41,609 nt of DNA from Chloroflexota bacterium (lineage in GTDB: Bacteria > Chloroflexota > Anaerolineae > B4-G1 > SLSP01): NCBI GenBank assembly GCA_029555965.1, contig JAKQHY010000181.1, forward strand, positions 1 to 41,609, in the 5' to 3' direction. Within the stretch, counting starts at the first letter, position 1. The number at the start of each line of letters is the position of its first letter. A program made the translations under genes and the position numbers. Positions 1-8,433 of the stretch are shown one piece after another. The notes beneath the pieces are model-generated. The model was not told the DNA's origin. It made no database searches and was given only the letters and a program-made list of their open reading frames with translations.

Positions 1-1878
1 CGGTTCAAACACCTTCTTCGCGTTCTGTTCGGAAATGCCAATGCCGGTGTCCTCAACCGTAATGCGGATATGGGAATCATCGCCCGACGCACCGATTTTC
101 AGCTCTCCGCCGTTCGGCATCGCCGCCACCGCATTGCTGACCAGATTGCTGATCACCTGCACAATCTGGTCGCCGTCCACGTCAATGATGCAGTCCGGCA
201 TCTCCACTTCCGTGGCGACCTTCACTGAATCCGGAACCGGGACAAGCTTGATGCTCTGCCCGATCAGGTGCCGCACATCCACCGGCTGGCGCAGGACCTT
301 GTTCTGGCGGGCGAAGTTGAGCAAACCGGCCACGATTCTCTTGCAGCGGTCCGCCTGCTCGGCGATCATGACGGAGTCGCGCCACGCGGGGCTGTCTTTC
401 TCGAAGCTGTCCTTCAGCAGATGCGCGTACATCAGCACCACGCCCAGCGGATTGTTCACCTCGTGGGCAATGCCGGCGGCCAGTTGCCCCACCGCAGCCA
501 ATCGTTCCTGCTCCTGGACGCGCTGCTCCATCTCGCGCTGCTGCGTCACATCGCGGATGACCAGCACATAACTCTCCGTGGCGTCATCGCCGACAATGGG
601 ACGGGCAAGCACCTGGAAGACGTGCGCATCTACAGCTAATTCGTGCCAGAGGCCGGTTGGCGGCGCAGCCAGCAAGATTGGAAGGGGGGTGGTTCCCAGA
701 TGCGTCAGAACATCGCCCACCTGAACGCCCGCCAGGAAAGTCAGTTCTTTTTGTCCCACCGGGTTAGCCAGAACAACGCAACCCTCCACATCCAACAAAA
801 TGACCCCCTCCGGCGTTGCGTCCACGATCTGTTGAACCTGGCGCGCCTGTCCGCGGATGCGGGCCAGCAATTGTTCGCGTTCCGCCTCGGCCAGTTTGCG
901 CTCGGTGATGTCATACCACGCCCCGATCACTTCCGGCAACGGGCCGCGCGTGTCCTGCACCCGCCGCATCTCATCGCGCAACCAACAGTAGCCGCCTGCC
1001 TGCCGCAGGAACCGGTATTCGACGGCGCTGTACCCCGCTTGCAGTACGCGCTGCGTCGCCTCCGCCACCCTGGGAAGGTCATCGGAGTACACATGCGTGG
1101 GCCAAAACGTGGGATCGTTCACGATGTCTTCCGGCTCATACCCCAACTGCCGCCGCACATTTTCGCTTATAAAAACGGGGGTCTGCACCTCGCCGTTGAC
1201 CGTGAAAGAATAAATGACTGCCGGACTCACGCTCAACAGTTGGTGCAGCCGCGCCCGGCTGGTCGAGAGCGCGACCTCCGCCACTTCACGTTCTTGAAGG
1301 CGTTGTCGGGATAGTTCCAATGCTTCCTGTAGGCTGCGCAGGGCAATATTCAGGGTAATGGTCGCCAAAAACAGACTGAATGAGAGATTGATCCAACCGG
1401 CCAACGGCGGAAGGGGGAAAAGTCGGGGGAGGGGATACCCCAGCATATCGCTCAATACCATCGCGCCGCCGGCCAGACTGGTGATGGTCGCCACAGACAT
1501 GGTGGCCCGCGGGCCCAACAGCAGACCGGCAATCACGGTGAGCGACAGGTAGTATACCGCGTCAATGCAATTCATCCCGCCGGCGAATGTGACGAGCAGT
1601 GTAACCACGATCCAGATGCCCGTCAAGACAAGGATACTCGAAAGTCGCACTTTGCCCTGATACATCAGAACGCGCGCGAGGGTCATCACCACGCCCAGGC
1701 CGCCCACCACCAACAGGCTGCCCAGCTTTTCAGCGAAAACGAAAATTGACGCCAGGGCCGCCAGAATCACCACCACGATCAAAGCCAGTTGCAGAGCATT
1801 CAGCACACTGGCAGCGCGGGTTTTCTCTTCATCGTCCGCAAAAACAGGGGGAAACAGATAACGCCTGATTATCAACAT
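1..1878 (-). CDS. PAS-domain sensor histidine kinase (3' end beyond the window)
   Basis: This is an open minus-strand frame of 626 codons running off the left edge without a stop. The ATG at 1878 follows AGGGAGG. Residues about 20-175 are hydrophobic and form five or six membrane segments. Two PAS-like domains follow (about 210-325, with the YDITERK ending typical of PAS/PAC, and about 345-450). The dimerisation domain has the phospho-accepting His472 in the motif AHEVNNPL, the form found in NtrB-like kinases. The ATPase domain begins with an N-box (NLVSNAV) and a D-box (VEDTGIGIS) and is cut after VFEP, so the last ATP-lid motifs and any receiver domain are unseen. It is the last of three minus-strand genes, 35 bases after the small membrane protein. 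The predicted role is a membrane-bound sensor that phosphorylates a response regulator. The signal is unknown and no regulator gene lies in the window. Confidence 0.9.
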   Translation of the reverse strand, partial: MLIIRRYLFPPVFADDEEKTRAASVLNALQLALIVVVILAALASIFVFAEKLGSLLVVGGLGVVMTLARVLMYQGKVRLSSILVLTGIWIVVTLLVTFAGGMNCIDAVYYLSLTVIAGLLLGPRATMSVATITSLAGGAMVLSDMLGYPLPRLFPLPPLAGWINLSFSLFLATITLNIALRSLQEALELSRQRLQEREVAEVALSTSRARLHQLLSVSPAVIYSFTVNGEVQTPVFISENVRRQLGYEPEDIVNDPTFWPTHVYSDDLPRVAEATQRVLQAGYSAVEYRFLRQAGGYCWLRDEMRRVQDTRGPLPEVIGAWYDITERKLAEAEREQLLARIRGQARQVQQIVDATPEGVILLDVEGCVVLANPVGQKELTFLAGVQVGDVLTHLGTTPLPILLAAPPTGLWHELAVDAHVFQVLARPIVGDDATESYVLVIRDVTQQREMEQRVQEQERLAAVGQLAAGIAHEVNNPLGVVLMYAHLLKDSFEKDSPAWRDSVMIAEQADRCKRIVAGLLNFARQNKVLRQPVDVRHLIGQSIKLVPVPDSVKVATEVEMPDCIIDVDGDQIVQVISNLVSNAVAAMPNGGELKIGASGDDSHIRITVEDTGIGISEQNAKKVFEP

Positions 1879-1913
1879 TATTTCCTTATAACCTCCCTGA
1901 ATGGTAGCCAACT

Positions 1914-2294
1914 TTAGCGGCGCGCCAGTGAGTCAATCAACACACTAACCAGGATAAGCCCCAGGCCCATCAGCCCCACTTGCACGGCGAATCGGCTCCG
2001 GCGCGTATACTTGGCTCGCTCCTCGGGGTCGTCAAAAGATTCGTATTTTTCACCCCGCGCCACTGCCCGATAGTCCGGGCGCTTTCCGGAGCCAAAGATC
2101 GTCACCGCGGCCCCCCCGGTCAGCAACAGCATGAACAATCCTGCCCAGAACAACCGCTCGCCCCATAGGATGCCTGTGCAATGGGTGCCGATCAGGCATG
2201 AAAGGCTGACCAGGGCAAAAATGCCCAAGTCCAACAACAAGGCTTTCCCGATCAGAGGAAACGCAGCGCCGGCGATCTTTTTCATTGTATCCAT
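1914..2294 (-). CDS. small integral membrane protein, unknown function
   Basis: A 126-residue protein with about three hydrophobic segments (near residues 13-35, 45-68 and 105-122). Between the second and third segments lies a charged stretch containing KRPDYRAV and DDPEERAKYTRR, so the loop is probably cytoplasmic. I recognise no family. The ATG at 2294 is preferred because TAGGA lies about 8 bases upstream; an in-frame ATG at 2285 is the alternative. The gene begins 8 bases after the stop of the acetyltransferase and ends 35 bases before the histidine kinase, so the three are probably cotranscribed. A link to kinase signalling is only suggested by position. Confidence 0.75.
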   Translation of the reverse strand: MDTMKKIAGAAFPLIGKALLLDLGIFALVSLSCLIGTHCTGILWGERLFWAGLFMLLLTGGAAVTIFGSGKRPDYRAVARGEKYESFDDPEERAKYTRRSRFAVQVGLMGLGLILVSVLIDSLARR

Positions 2295-2302
2295 ACTAAT
2301 TC

Positions 2303-2827
2303 CTAACTCGCCACTCGCGCAATCTCCGGCCAGCCATAGGCGACCTCAATCGCCTGGACATCGTCCCCCAACATAATCGTCTGCTCTCCGATCAGCTTAC
2401 CTCCCAACTGCTCGTAAAACGCGCGGGATGGATTCTGCTTCAGCACCCACATCATTAACGACGTGCAGCCACGCGCTTGCAGCCACGCGGCGGTCGCCGT
2501 GAACAGGCGGCGGCCAATGCCCTGCCGCTGATCGTCACGACGGACGTGTAGCGACACCAGTTCGCAATCGTACCTCTCCAGGTTCGTCAGGCCCGGTCGC
2601 CCCACAGCATATCCGACGATGTCGCCCGTTGCATTTTCCGCCACATACAGTACGTCTGTCATTGTGTCACCTAGCAAATCTTTCCAATCCTGCGTCTGCT
2701 CCTCGTAGGAAAAATGATCCAGATACTCCTGCGGTAAAAGGCCCGCATAAGCTATCCGGTAACTGTTCACCTGAATCTGCGCCAGTGCGGCGCTATCTTC
2801 AACCTTTGCTAACCGTATCTTCGTCAT
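2303..2827 (-). CDS. GNAT-family N-acetyltransferase
   Basis: A 174-residue protein of usual GNAT length. It starts MTKIRLAKVED, as many GNAT enzymes do. The acetyl-CoA binding region reads VSLHVRRDDQRQGIGRRL (the Q/RxxGxG/A signature), followed by the strand-turn LMMWVLKQNPSRAFYEQLGG typical of the C-terminal half. It should transfer an acetyl group from acetyl-CoA to an amine; the substrate cannot be read. The frame stays open upstream to 3238, but a -10-like element sits at 2866-2871, which would start the RNA near 2859. This rules out the ATG at 2863 and favours 2827. The Shine-Dalgarno sequence is weak. It is the first gene of a three-gene minus-strand operon. Confidence 0.85.
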   Translation of the reverse strand: MTKIRLAKVEDSAALAQIQVNSYRIAYAGLLPQEYLDHFSYEEQTQDWKDLLGDTMTDVLYVAENATGDIVGYAVGRPGLTNLERYDCELVSLHVRRDDQRQGIGRRLFTATAAWLQARGCTSLMMWVLKQNPSRAFYEQLGGKLIGEQTIMLGDDVQAIEVAYGWPEIARVAS

Positions 2828-2865
2828 TTGCCATTTCTCATTTCTGATCTCCAATTTCCTCATTG

Positions 2866-2895
2866 TATACTGAACCCACCCAACGCAAAAGTCAA
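2866..2895 (-). promoter_or_regulatory. putative sigma70-type promoter of the acetyltransferase operon
   Basis: On the minus strand, TTGACT (2895-2890) is followed after 18 bases by AGTATA (2871-2866). The -35 forms half of the near-palindrome GTCAA-GT-TTGAC shared with the divergent gtrA-like promoter. Transcription would begin near 2859, leaving a leader of about 30 bases. The -10 is only fair. Confidence 0.4.
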
Positions 2896-2897
2896 GT

Positions 2898-2925
2898 TTG
2901 ACTTCCCTGTTCCCAAAGTTATAAT
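2898..2925 (+). promoter_or_regulatory. putative sigma70-type promoter of the GtrA-like gene
   Basis: TTGACT (2898-2903), a 16-base spacer and a perfect TATAAT (2920-2925) lie about 50 bases ahead of the ATG at 2976. It is one of the best consensus promoters in the window. Confidence 0.65.
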
Positions 2926-2975
2926 CTCGGCGGGTCGGGCAGTGTGCCTGACCTACCTTTTTCTCAGGGGGAAGA

Positions 2976-3518
2976 ATGCTCGAAAAACTGAAAACTCTGG
3001 CCAACACGCACCGCAAGGAACTGGTGCGCTTTTCTAAATTTCTCGTCGTTGGCACGATTGGCGCCATCGTGGACTTCGGGACGTACAACTTGATTCTGGA
3101 TCCCATCAACGCGGCGGCCAATGTCGGCGGCGCGCTGTACGCCTTCCTGCTGAACCTCGGCCTGAAAGACCCGGCCAACTTCGGCCCGACGATTGCCGGA
3201 AGCATCTCCTTTGTGATCGCGGTGATCAGCAACTTCATCTGGAATCGCTACTGGACTTACCCCGATTCCCGCAGCAAGCCGTTGGGCCGCCAGTTTGCCC
3301 AATTCTTCCTGATCAACCTGATCGGCATTGCCATCCGCGTCCCCATCCTCACCTTCACTCACCAGCCTTTCGCCCAGTTGGTCGCCAGCCTTGTGCCCGC
3401 CTTAACCTGGCACGCCTACCGCCTCGGCAGCAATCTGGCCCTGGCTCTCGCCGTCGGCATTGTCCTCCTCTGGAACTTCTTCATCAACCGCATCTGGACG
3501 TACAACGACGTGAAGTGA
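2976..3518 (+). CDS. GtrA-like integral membrane protein
   Basis: A 180-residue protein with four predicted membrane segments and the GtrA-family signature: RFSKFLVVGTIGAIVDF near the N-terminus, the N-x-x-W-N-R-x-W-T-Y motif after the second segment (NFIWNRYWTY), and its echo at the C-terminus (NFFINRIWTYND). GtrA-family proteins are thought to help flip polyprenyl-linked sugars across the membrane for cell-surface glycan synthesis. The protein is slightly longer than the usual 120-150 residues because of an insertion after the first segment. GGGGGA lies 7 bases ahead of the ATG. The next gene is a glycosyltransferase, which fits a role in surface polysaccharides. Confidence 0.85.
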   Translation: MLEKLKTLANTHRKELVRFSKFLVVGTIGAIVDFGTYNLILDPINAAANVGGALYAFLLNLGLKDPANFGPTIAGSISFVIAVISNFIWNRYWTYPDSRSKPLGRQFAQFFLINLIGIAIRVPILTFTHQPFAQLVASLVPALTWHAYRLGSNLALALAVGIVLLWNFFINRIWTYNDVK

Positions 3519-3526
3519 GCGAGAAA

Positions 3527-3622
3527 GCGGATCAGCGAGTCAGCGGATCAGCGAATTACGAATTACGGAAAGACCTTTCGCACTCAGCACTCAGCACTCA
3601 GCACTCAGTCCTCAGCACTCAA
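3527..3622 (+). repeat. tandem short-unit repeat (octamers, then heptamers)
   Basis: Three octamers GCGGATCA, GCGAGTCA, GCGGATCA (3527-3550) lead into GCGAATTACGAATTACGG (3551-3567, heptamer GAATTAC). Six copies of the heptamer CACTCAG, the last two imperfect, follow at 3581-3622 and end one base before the ATG of the glycosyltransferase. No Shine-Dalgarno sequence lies between the heptamers and the start. The units resemble the STRR heptamers known from cyanobacteria. Confidence 0.85.
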
Positions 3623-3623
3623 T

Positions 3624-4820
3624 ATGCACATCGCCATTGATTACACCGCCGCAGCCCGCCAGGGCGCCGGGATTGGCCGGTACGCCCGCGAGCTGATCAC
3701 GGCCATTCTGGCCGCCGAGACATCCCACCGTTACACGTTAATGGCGGCCGTGGGTGGGCTGGGCGCCGCATGGGACGTCGAGAAGTCCCGCCTGCGTCAG
3801 GCCGCCGGAGCGACGCCCCTAGGCTTCTGCGACCTGCCACTCACGGACGATTGGATGGCGCGGCTGTGGCAGCGCGCGCGCCTCCCCCTGCCCGCCGACC
3901 TCATCACGGGACGCGCCGATCTCTTCTACTCGCCGGATTTCGTCCTGCCGCCGTTGCGCCGAGGCACGCGCGCCATTCTGACCGTTCACGATCTTTCCTT
4001 CCTGCGTCACCCGGAGACGTTCCCGCCGGCCCTACGCGCCTACCTGACCGCCGGCGTTCCCCGCAGCGTCGCCCACAGCGACCTCATCCTGGCAGACTCT
4101 GAGGCAACCCGCCGAGACATCGTCGAATTGTTGTGCATCCCGCCGGAGAACGTCGCCACGCTCTACCCTGGCGTGTCGCCGCACTTCACCCCCATCGCCG
4201 CGCCGGGAGAACGCGAGAAACTACAAGTGCAATATGGCGTCGGCGCACGGCCCTACATCCTGGCAGTGGGCACCATCCAGCCCCGCAAGAACTATCCCTT
4301 CTTAATGGAAGCCTGCGATCCGCTGGCGCAGGCCCACAATCTTGACCTGGTCATTATCGGGAAAGCGGCCTGGTTGGCCGACACCACCCTGATCGCTGCC
4401 GCAGCCCGCGACTATGTCCACTTGCTCGGCTTCTGTCACGACGCCGACCTCCCGGCCCTCTACCGGCAAGCCCGGCTCCTGGCCTTCCCTAGCCTTTACG
4501 AAGGCTTCGGCTTCCCTCCCCTGGAAGCAATGGCGTGCGGGACGCCCGTGGTCGCCTCCACCACCTCCAGCGTGCCGGAAGTTGTGGGAGACGCCGGGTT
4601 GTTATGCAACCCATACGACACTTCCGCCTGGACGCAAGCCATCGCGCAACTGCTCACCGACGAATCCCTGCGGCAACAGCTACAGCCGGCAGGCCTGGCG
4701 CAGGCCGCGCGCTTCACCTGGGAAGCCGCCGCGCGCCGCTGGCTTACCCTCATCACCCCTCCCCGGAGCAGCCCGAACAAGCCATCAGGCAGTTTCACAG
4801 AGAAGAAAATTCCAGTATAA
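3624..4820 (+). CDS. GT4-family glycosyltransferase (group 1)
   Basis: A 398-residue retaining glycosyltransferase of the GT-B fold and normal length. The N-terminal acceptor domain begins with IDYTAAARQGAGIGRYARE, a glycine-rich loop typical of mannosyltransferase-like GT4 enzymes. The C-terminal nucleotide-sugar domain has LAVGTIQPRKNYP and the EX7E motif EGFGFPPLE (Glu293 and Glu301), followed by AMACGTPVVAS. It probably transfers a sugar from an NDP donor to a lipid-linked or surface glycan. It follows the GtrA-like gene by about 100 bases of repeat, so cotranscription is plausible. The ATG directly follows heptamer repeats and has no Shine-Dalgarno sequence, which is odd. The donor sugar cannot be told from sequence. 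Confidence 0.9.
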   Translation: MHIAIDYTAAARQGAGIGRYARELITAILAAETSHRYTLMAAVGGLGAAWDVEKSRLRQAAGATPLGFCDLPLTDDWMARLWQRARLPLPADLITGRADLFYSPDFVLPPLRRGTRAILTVHDLSFLRHPETFPPALRAYLTAGVPRSVAHSDLILADSEATRRDIVELLCIPPENVATLYPGVSPHFTPIAAPGEREKLQVQYGVGARPYILAVGTIQPRKNYPFLMEACDPLAQAHNLDLVIIGKAAWLADTTLIAAAARDYVHLLGFCHDADLPALYRQARLLAFPSLYEGFGFPPLEAMACGTPVVASTTSSVPEVVGDAGLLCNPYDTSAWTQAIAQLLTDESLRQQLQPAGLAQAARFTWEAAARRWLTLITPPRSSPNKPSGSFTEKKIPV

Positions 4821-4821
4821 T
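4816..4821 (+). promoter_or_regulatory. possible -10 element ahead of the MBL-F420 operon
   Basis: A perfect TATAAT overlaps the stop codon of the upstream gene and lies 140 bases before the next start. No good -35 is seen at 16 to 18 bases, so this is weak. The rest of 4821-4961 shows no clear hairpin. Confidence 0.3.
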
Positions 4822-4961
4822 ATAAACAAAGTTTCACCATAGCGAATGGCAAGTGAGGATTGGTGAGTTGCATAATAGAAAGGATTCATTCGATATCTGC
4901 CAGCCGCACTCTATAACTCATTCCCCATTTTCCATCACGTAGTTCAATAACAGGGGGTACC

Positions 4962-5888
4962 ATGGCGCAAGATAAATTCAATCTCACGTTCTGGGGGGTG
5001 CGCGGGGGCTATCCCACCCCAGGCCCGACCACCATCAAATATGGCGGCAATACCACATGCTTTGAGATCGAGGCGGGACGTCAGCATATCATCGTGGACG
5101 GCGGGACCGGCATCATCAACCTGGGGCGCAAAATGATGCGGGAGTTTGCTGTCACCCAAGAACCCATCCGGGCCACCATCCTCCTCACCCACACTCACCA
5201 CGATCACATCCAGGGATTTCCATTTTTTGTGCCAACCCGTCACTATCACAGCTATTTTGACATCTTCGGCCCCGAGCTCCTCGTCACCAAAGAACCGTTT
5301 GAGGAGTTTTTAGAGCGGGTGATGCAACCGCCCGTCTTCCCCATCGGCACCGAGGAACTCTACAGCACCCGCCGCATCGAACAGACCAAACATGGCAGCA
5401 CCCTGGTGTTGCAGAACAACGGGCAGCCGGTGCAGCATTACAGCGTGGGGCAGATCATCCCCCCCCTGCCAGACGACGCCGTCATCATCCGAATCAACCA
5501 CGGTTACAACCACCCTAAGGACGGCATCCTCTTCTTTCGCATCGAGTACAAGGGCCGTAGCCTCGTCATCGCCACCGACACCGAAGGCTATGTGGATGAC
5601 GATCAGAAACTCATCAAATTCTCCGAAAATGCTGATATATTGGTGCATGACGCCGAATATGATGAGCATGAATACGGGCGCGATACCGTGGTGCGGCAAG
5701 GTTGGGGGCATAGCACCTGGCGGATGGCGGTCAACGTGGCGCGGGCCGCACACGTCAAACAGCTCGTCTTAACCCATCACAGCCCCTCGCACGACGACGA
5801 AGCTCTGGAAAAGATGCTGGCAAAGGCGCAGGTCGTCTTTCCCAACTGCATCCTGGCTCAAGAAGAATGTACTTTGGAGTTGCTATAA
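4962..5888 (+). CDS. metallo-beta-lactamase-fold hydrolase
   Basis: A 308-residue cytoplasmic protein of the MBL superfamily. It opens with FWGVRGGYPTPGP and YGGNTTC, the start typical of the PhnP/cAMP-phosphodiesterase-like branch. It has the metal-binding motif HTHHDH (His77, His79, Asp81, His82), the later Asp in ATDTEGY, and a C-terminal LTHHSP. These residues would bind two metal ions and hydrolyse a phosphodiester or similar bond; the substrate is unknown. The ATG follows CAGGGGG. The next gene, an F420-dependent NADP reductase, starts 3 bases after the stop, so the two are probably coupled. That context hints at a role near F420 metabolism, but nothing in the sequence proves it. Confidence 0.85.
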   Translation: MAQDKFNLTFWGVRGGYPTPGPTTIKYGGNTTCFEIEAGRQHIIVDGGTGIINLGRKMMREFAVTQEPIRATILLTHTHHDHIQGFPFFVPTRHYHSYFDIFGPELLVTKEPFEEFLERVMQPPVFPIGTEELYSTRRIEQTKHGSTLVLQNNGQPVQHYSVGQIIPPLPDDAVIIRINHGYNHPKDGILFFRIEYKGRSLVIATDTEGYVDDDQKLIKFSENADILVHDAEYDEHEYGRDTVVRQGWGHSTWRMAVNVARAAHVKQLVLTHHSPSHDDEALEKMLAKAQVVFPNCILAQEECTLELL

Positions 5889-5891
5889 CTT

Positions 5892-6557
5892 ATGGAACAC
5901 CCCCCGCACACGCTCGCCATCTTAGGCGGCACCGGCAACGAAGGCCCCGGCCTGGCCCTGCGCTGGGCGGAAGCCGGCATGACGGTCCTCATCGGCTCAC
6001 GGCAGGTGGAAAAGGCGCAGCGCGTGGCCGAAGAACTCAACACCCGCCTGGGCCGCCCCGTCATTCAGGGGTTGGACAACGAAGCCGCCGCGCAGCAGGG
6101 CGACGTAGCCGTGCTCACCGTGCCCTACGCCGCCCAAAACGCGCTGTTGGAAAGCCTGCGCCCCACCCTGCAAGGCAAAGTGCTCATTGCGGCGACCGTC
6201 GCCCTCCAACCGCCGAAGGTTTCCCAGGTCTACATCCCGCCGGAAGGCTCCGCGTCCGAACAGGCGCAGGCGCTCCTGGGGCCGGACGTGCGGGTCGTCG
6301 CCGCGTTCCAAAACGTCAGCGCGCACCTACTGGAAGACCTGGCGCATCCGGTGGACTGCGACGTGCTCATCTGCGGCGACGACAAAGCCGCCAAAGTCAT
6401 CGCCGTCGAACTGGCCGAGGCGCTCGGCGCGCGCGGCATTGACGCCGGCCCGCTAGCCAACGCGAAAGCCGTCGAGGGACTGACCTCCATTCTGATCGGC
6501 ATCAATCGCCGCTACAAAGTCCCGGCTACCGGGATTCGGATCACCGGCCTGCCGTAG
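5892..6557 (+). CDS. npdG: NADPH-dependent F420 reductase
   Basis: A 221-residue protein with an N-terminal Rossmann fold: LAILGGTGNEGPGLALRWAE, where the GGTGxxG loop binds NADP, then IGSR at the end of the second strand, as in F420H2:NADP oxidoreductases. The middle has VLTVPYAAQ, and the C-terminus has CGDDKAAK and the LEGL-like AVEGLTSILIGIN. It should pass hydride between NADPH and coenzyme F420 in the cytoplasm and so keep a pool of reduced F420. It starts 3 bases after the MBL gene and is followed 16 bases later by the F420 ligase, so the three form one operon. Length and motifs fit the family well. Confidence 0.88.
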   Translation: MEHPPHTLAILGGTGNEGPGLALRWAEAGMTVLIGSRQVEKAQRVAEELNTRLGRPVIQGLDNEAAAQQGDVAVLTVPYAAQNALLESLRPTLQGKVLIAATVALQPPKVSQVYIPPEGSASEQAQALLGPDVRVVAAFQNVSAHLLEDLAHPVDCDVLICGDDKAAKVIAVELAEALGARGIDAGPLANAKAVEGLTSILIGINRRYKVPATGIRITGLP

Positions 6558-6573
6558 CCCCACGCCAGCGCCT

Positions 6574-7341
6574 ATGCCTTCCCCCCAAATCGCCCTCTAC
6601 GCGCTGCCGGGAATCCCCGAAGTGCAGGCGGGAGATGACGTTGCCCAACTGATCCTGGATGCCCTGGCGCGCGCGCAGTTAACGCTGCACGATGGCGACG
6701 TGGTGGTCGTCACCCACAAGATCGTCTCCAAAGCGGAGGGCTGCGTCCTCCACCTCAGCGCCGTGCAGCCCTCGCCCCAGGCCGTGGCACTGGCAGCCCT
6801 CACCGACAAAGACCCGCGCCACGTCGAAGTCATCCTCCGCCAATCGCGGAGCATCGTGCGCCAACACACCGGGCTGCTGATTGCCGAAACCCAACACGGC
6901 TGGATCTGCGCCAACGCCGGCGTGGATCGCTCCAACGTCGCCGGGCCGGACGGCGAGACCGTCCTGACGCTGCCGGCCGACCCGGACGCTTCGGCCCGTG
7001 CGATTCGCGCGGGCCTCATGGCCGCGACGTACACCGACATCGCTGTCATCATCAGCGACACACACGGGCGCGCGTGGCGGCTCGGCACCGTCAACGTCGC
7101 GCTGGGCGTCGCCGGGATGCTGCCCATCGCCGACCTGCGCGGCCAACCGGATCGTGACGGCTACGTCCTGCGCGTCACCACCGTCGCCCGCGCCGACGAA
7201 CTGGCCGCCGCCGCCGGCCTGGTCAGCGGACAAGCCGCCGAGAGCCTCCCCGTAGTCCTGATTCGCGGCGCGGACTACCCTCGCGGCGAGGGTCACGCCA
7301 CCGACATGCAACGCCCGGCAGAAAAAGACATGTTCCGGTAA
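6574..7341 (+). CDS. cofE: coenzyme F420-0:L-glutamate ligase
   Basis: A 255-residue protein of the CofE family. It has ALPGIPEVQAGDD at the N-terminus, DGDVVVVTHKIVSKAEG (the conserved H-K-x-x-S-K nucleotide/metal region), the ICANAGVDRSNV loop, and SDTHGRAWRLGTVNVALG. CofE adds gamma-linked glutamate to F420-0 using GTP. It lacks the C-terminal FMN domain found in the mycobacterial FbiB fusion. There is no clear Shine-Dalgarno sequence, so translation may depend on the gene ahead, whose stop is 16 bases upstream. No cofC, cofD, cofG or cofH is in the window, so the rest of the pathway must lie elsewhere. Confidence 0.92.
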   Translation: MPSPQIALYALPGIPEVQAGDDVAQLILDALARAQLTLHDGDVVVVTHKIVSKAEGCVLHLSAVQPSPQAVALAALTDKDPRHVEVILRQSRSIVRQHTGLLIAETQHGWICANAGVDRSNVAGPDGETVLTLPADPDASARAIRAGLMAATYTDIAVIISDTHGRAWRLGTVNVALGVAGMLPIADLRGQPDRDGYVLRVTTVARADELAAAAGLVSGQAAESLPVVLIRGADYPRGEGHATDMQRPAEKDMFR

Positions 7342-7349
7342 ACAAAAAT

Positions 7350-7390
7350 AACGTTGCAACGTTTGAACGTTCAAACACTTCAACGTTTTG
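7350..7390 (+). repeat. AACGTT-type short-unit repeat with palindrome
   Basis: Units of the type CAACGTTT and GAACGTTC follow each other. A perfect 16-base palindrome (7361-7376) has GAACGTTC at its centre. The repeat lies between cofE and the LLM oxidoreductase and belongs to the same class of intergenic repeats seen across the window. Confidence 0.7.
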
Positions 7391-7417
7391 CCATTCGCTA
7401 TTTTAAGGAGGTTTCCC

Positions 7418-8425
7418 ATGCCACAAACAGACATTCCCCGGGTAGCCCTGTATTTGCAGGACGCCCACCCCATCCGCGATGGGATGAGTTACGCGCAGTA
7501 CGCCGAGCAGCGCGGCTTCGAGGCCGTCTGGCAGGCCGAAAGCCGCCTGGTGCGCGACGCGATCGTGCCGATGGCCGCCTTCGCCGCCGTGACCGAACGG
7601 CTCCACGTCGGCTCCGGCGTCATCAACAACTGGACGCGCAACATCGGCCTGTTGGCCGCCACGTTCCTCACGCTGGACGACCTTGCCCCCGACCGCATCA
7701 TCTGCGGCATTGGCGCGTGGTGGGATCCGCTGGCGAAAAACGTCGGCATTGACCGCCGCAAGCCGCTCAAGGCCATGCGCGAGACCATCGAAATCCTCCG
7801 CAAGCTGTGGGCGATGGAGAACGTGACCTATCACGGCGAATTCCATCACGTTAACGGCATCGAGCTGGACGTGGTCCATGGCCGCCGCGAGCCGCGCCAC
7901 ATCCCCATCATGATCGGCGCAACGGGCGATCAGATGATGGAGATGACGGGCGAGATCGCCGATGGAGCCGTCCTCAACTACTGCGTCCCGCCGGAGTACA
8001 ACGACAAGGCGCTGGAATTGCTGGACAAGGGGGCGCGGCGGGCCGGGCGCACGCTGGACGACCTGGATCGCCCGCAGCTCATCGTCTGCTCCGTCCACGA
8101 GGATCACGCCGAGGCCATCCGCGGCGCGAAGCGGCTGCTCACCCAATACCTGGCGCAGCAGCCCCACATCGCCAAAGCCAGCGGCGTGGGGCCGGACGTG
8201 GTGCAGAACATCCAGTCCATCCTCGGCTGGCCGGCCACCAAGGAGCAAATCGAGAAGGCGATGGTCTACGTGCCCGACGAGTTGGTGCTGCACATCACGG
8301 CTACCGGCACGCCGGAAGAAGCGCGCGCCAAAGTCAAGGAATACCTCAAACGCGGCGCGACCTGCCCCATCCTCTACCCGCTAGGGGATGTGCGGCTCAT
8401 GATTGACACGTTCGCCACACGGTAA
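7418..8425 (+). CDS. LLM-class F420-dependent oxidoreductase
   Basis: A 335-residue protein of the luciferase-like monooxygenase family (TIM barrel). Typical regions are [31 protein letters not shown] (the family motif after the third strand), [13 protein letters not shown], and [23 protein letters not shown]. The absence of flavin-monooxygenase features and the F420 genes next door make F420 the likely cofactor, as in Mer-like and Adf-like enzymes. The substrate is unknown. The ATG at 7418 has TAAGGAGG at ideal spacing; the frame is open upstream to a TTG at 7388 that lies inside the repeat and is rejected. It may be cotranscribed with the F420 operon or have its own promoter in the 76-base gap. 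Confidence 0.87.
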   Translation: MPQTDIPRVALYLQDAHPIRDGMSYAQYAEQRGFEAVWQAESRLVRDAIVPMAAFAAVTERLHVGSGVINNWTRNIGLLAATFLTLDDLAPDRIICGIGAWWDPLAKNVGIDRRKPLKAMRETIEILRKLWAMENVTYHGEFHHVNGIELDVVHGRREPRHIPIMIGATGDQMMEMTGEIADGAVLNYCVPPEYNDKALELLDKGARRAGRTLDDLDRPQLIVCSVHEDHAEAIRGAKRLLTQYLAQQPHIAKASGVGPDVVQNIQSILGWPATKEQIEKAMVYVPDELVLHITATGTPEEARAKVKEYLKRGATCPILYPLGDVRLMIDTFATR

Positions 8426-8433
8426 AGTTCCCG

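Noticed and set aside
35-1552. Plus-strand open frames of 178, 123, 223 and 64 codons
   Set aside because: They lie antisense to the histidine kinase, whose frame is open throughout and shows clear PAS, HisKA and ATPase motifs. Their proteins have no recognisable pattern.
3527-3622. CRISPR array
   Set aside because: Units are 7-8 bases and abut one another without spacers, and no cas gene is near. The same holds for the other repeats.
7388-7417. Upstream TTG start for the LLM oxidoreductase
   Set aside because: It falls in the repeat, while the ATG at 7418 has a near-perfect TAAGGAGG.
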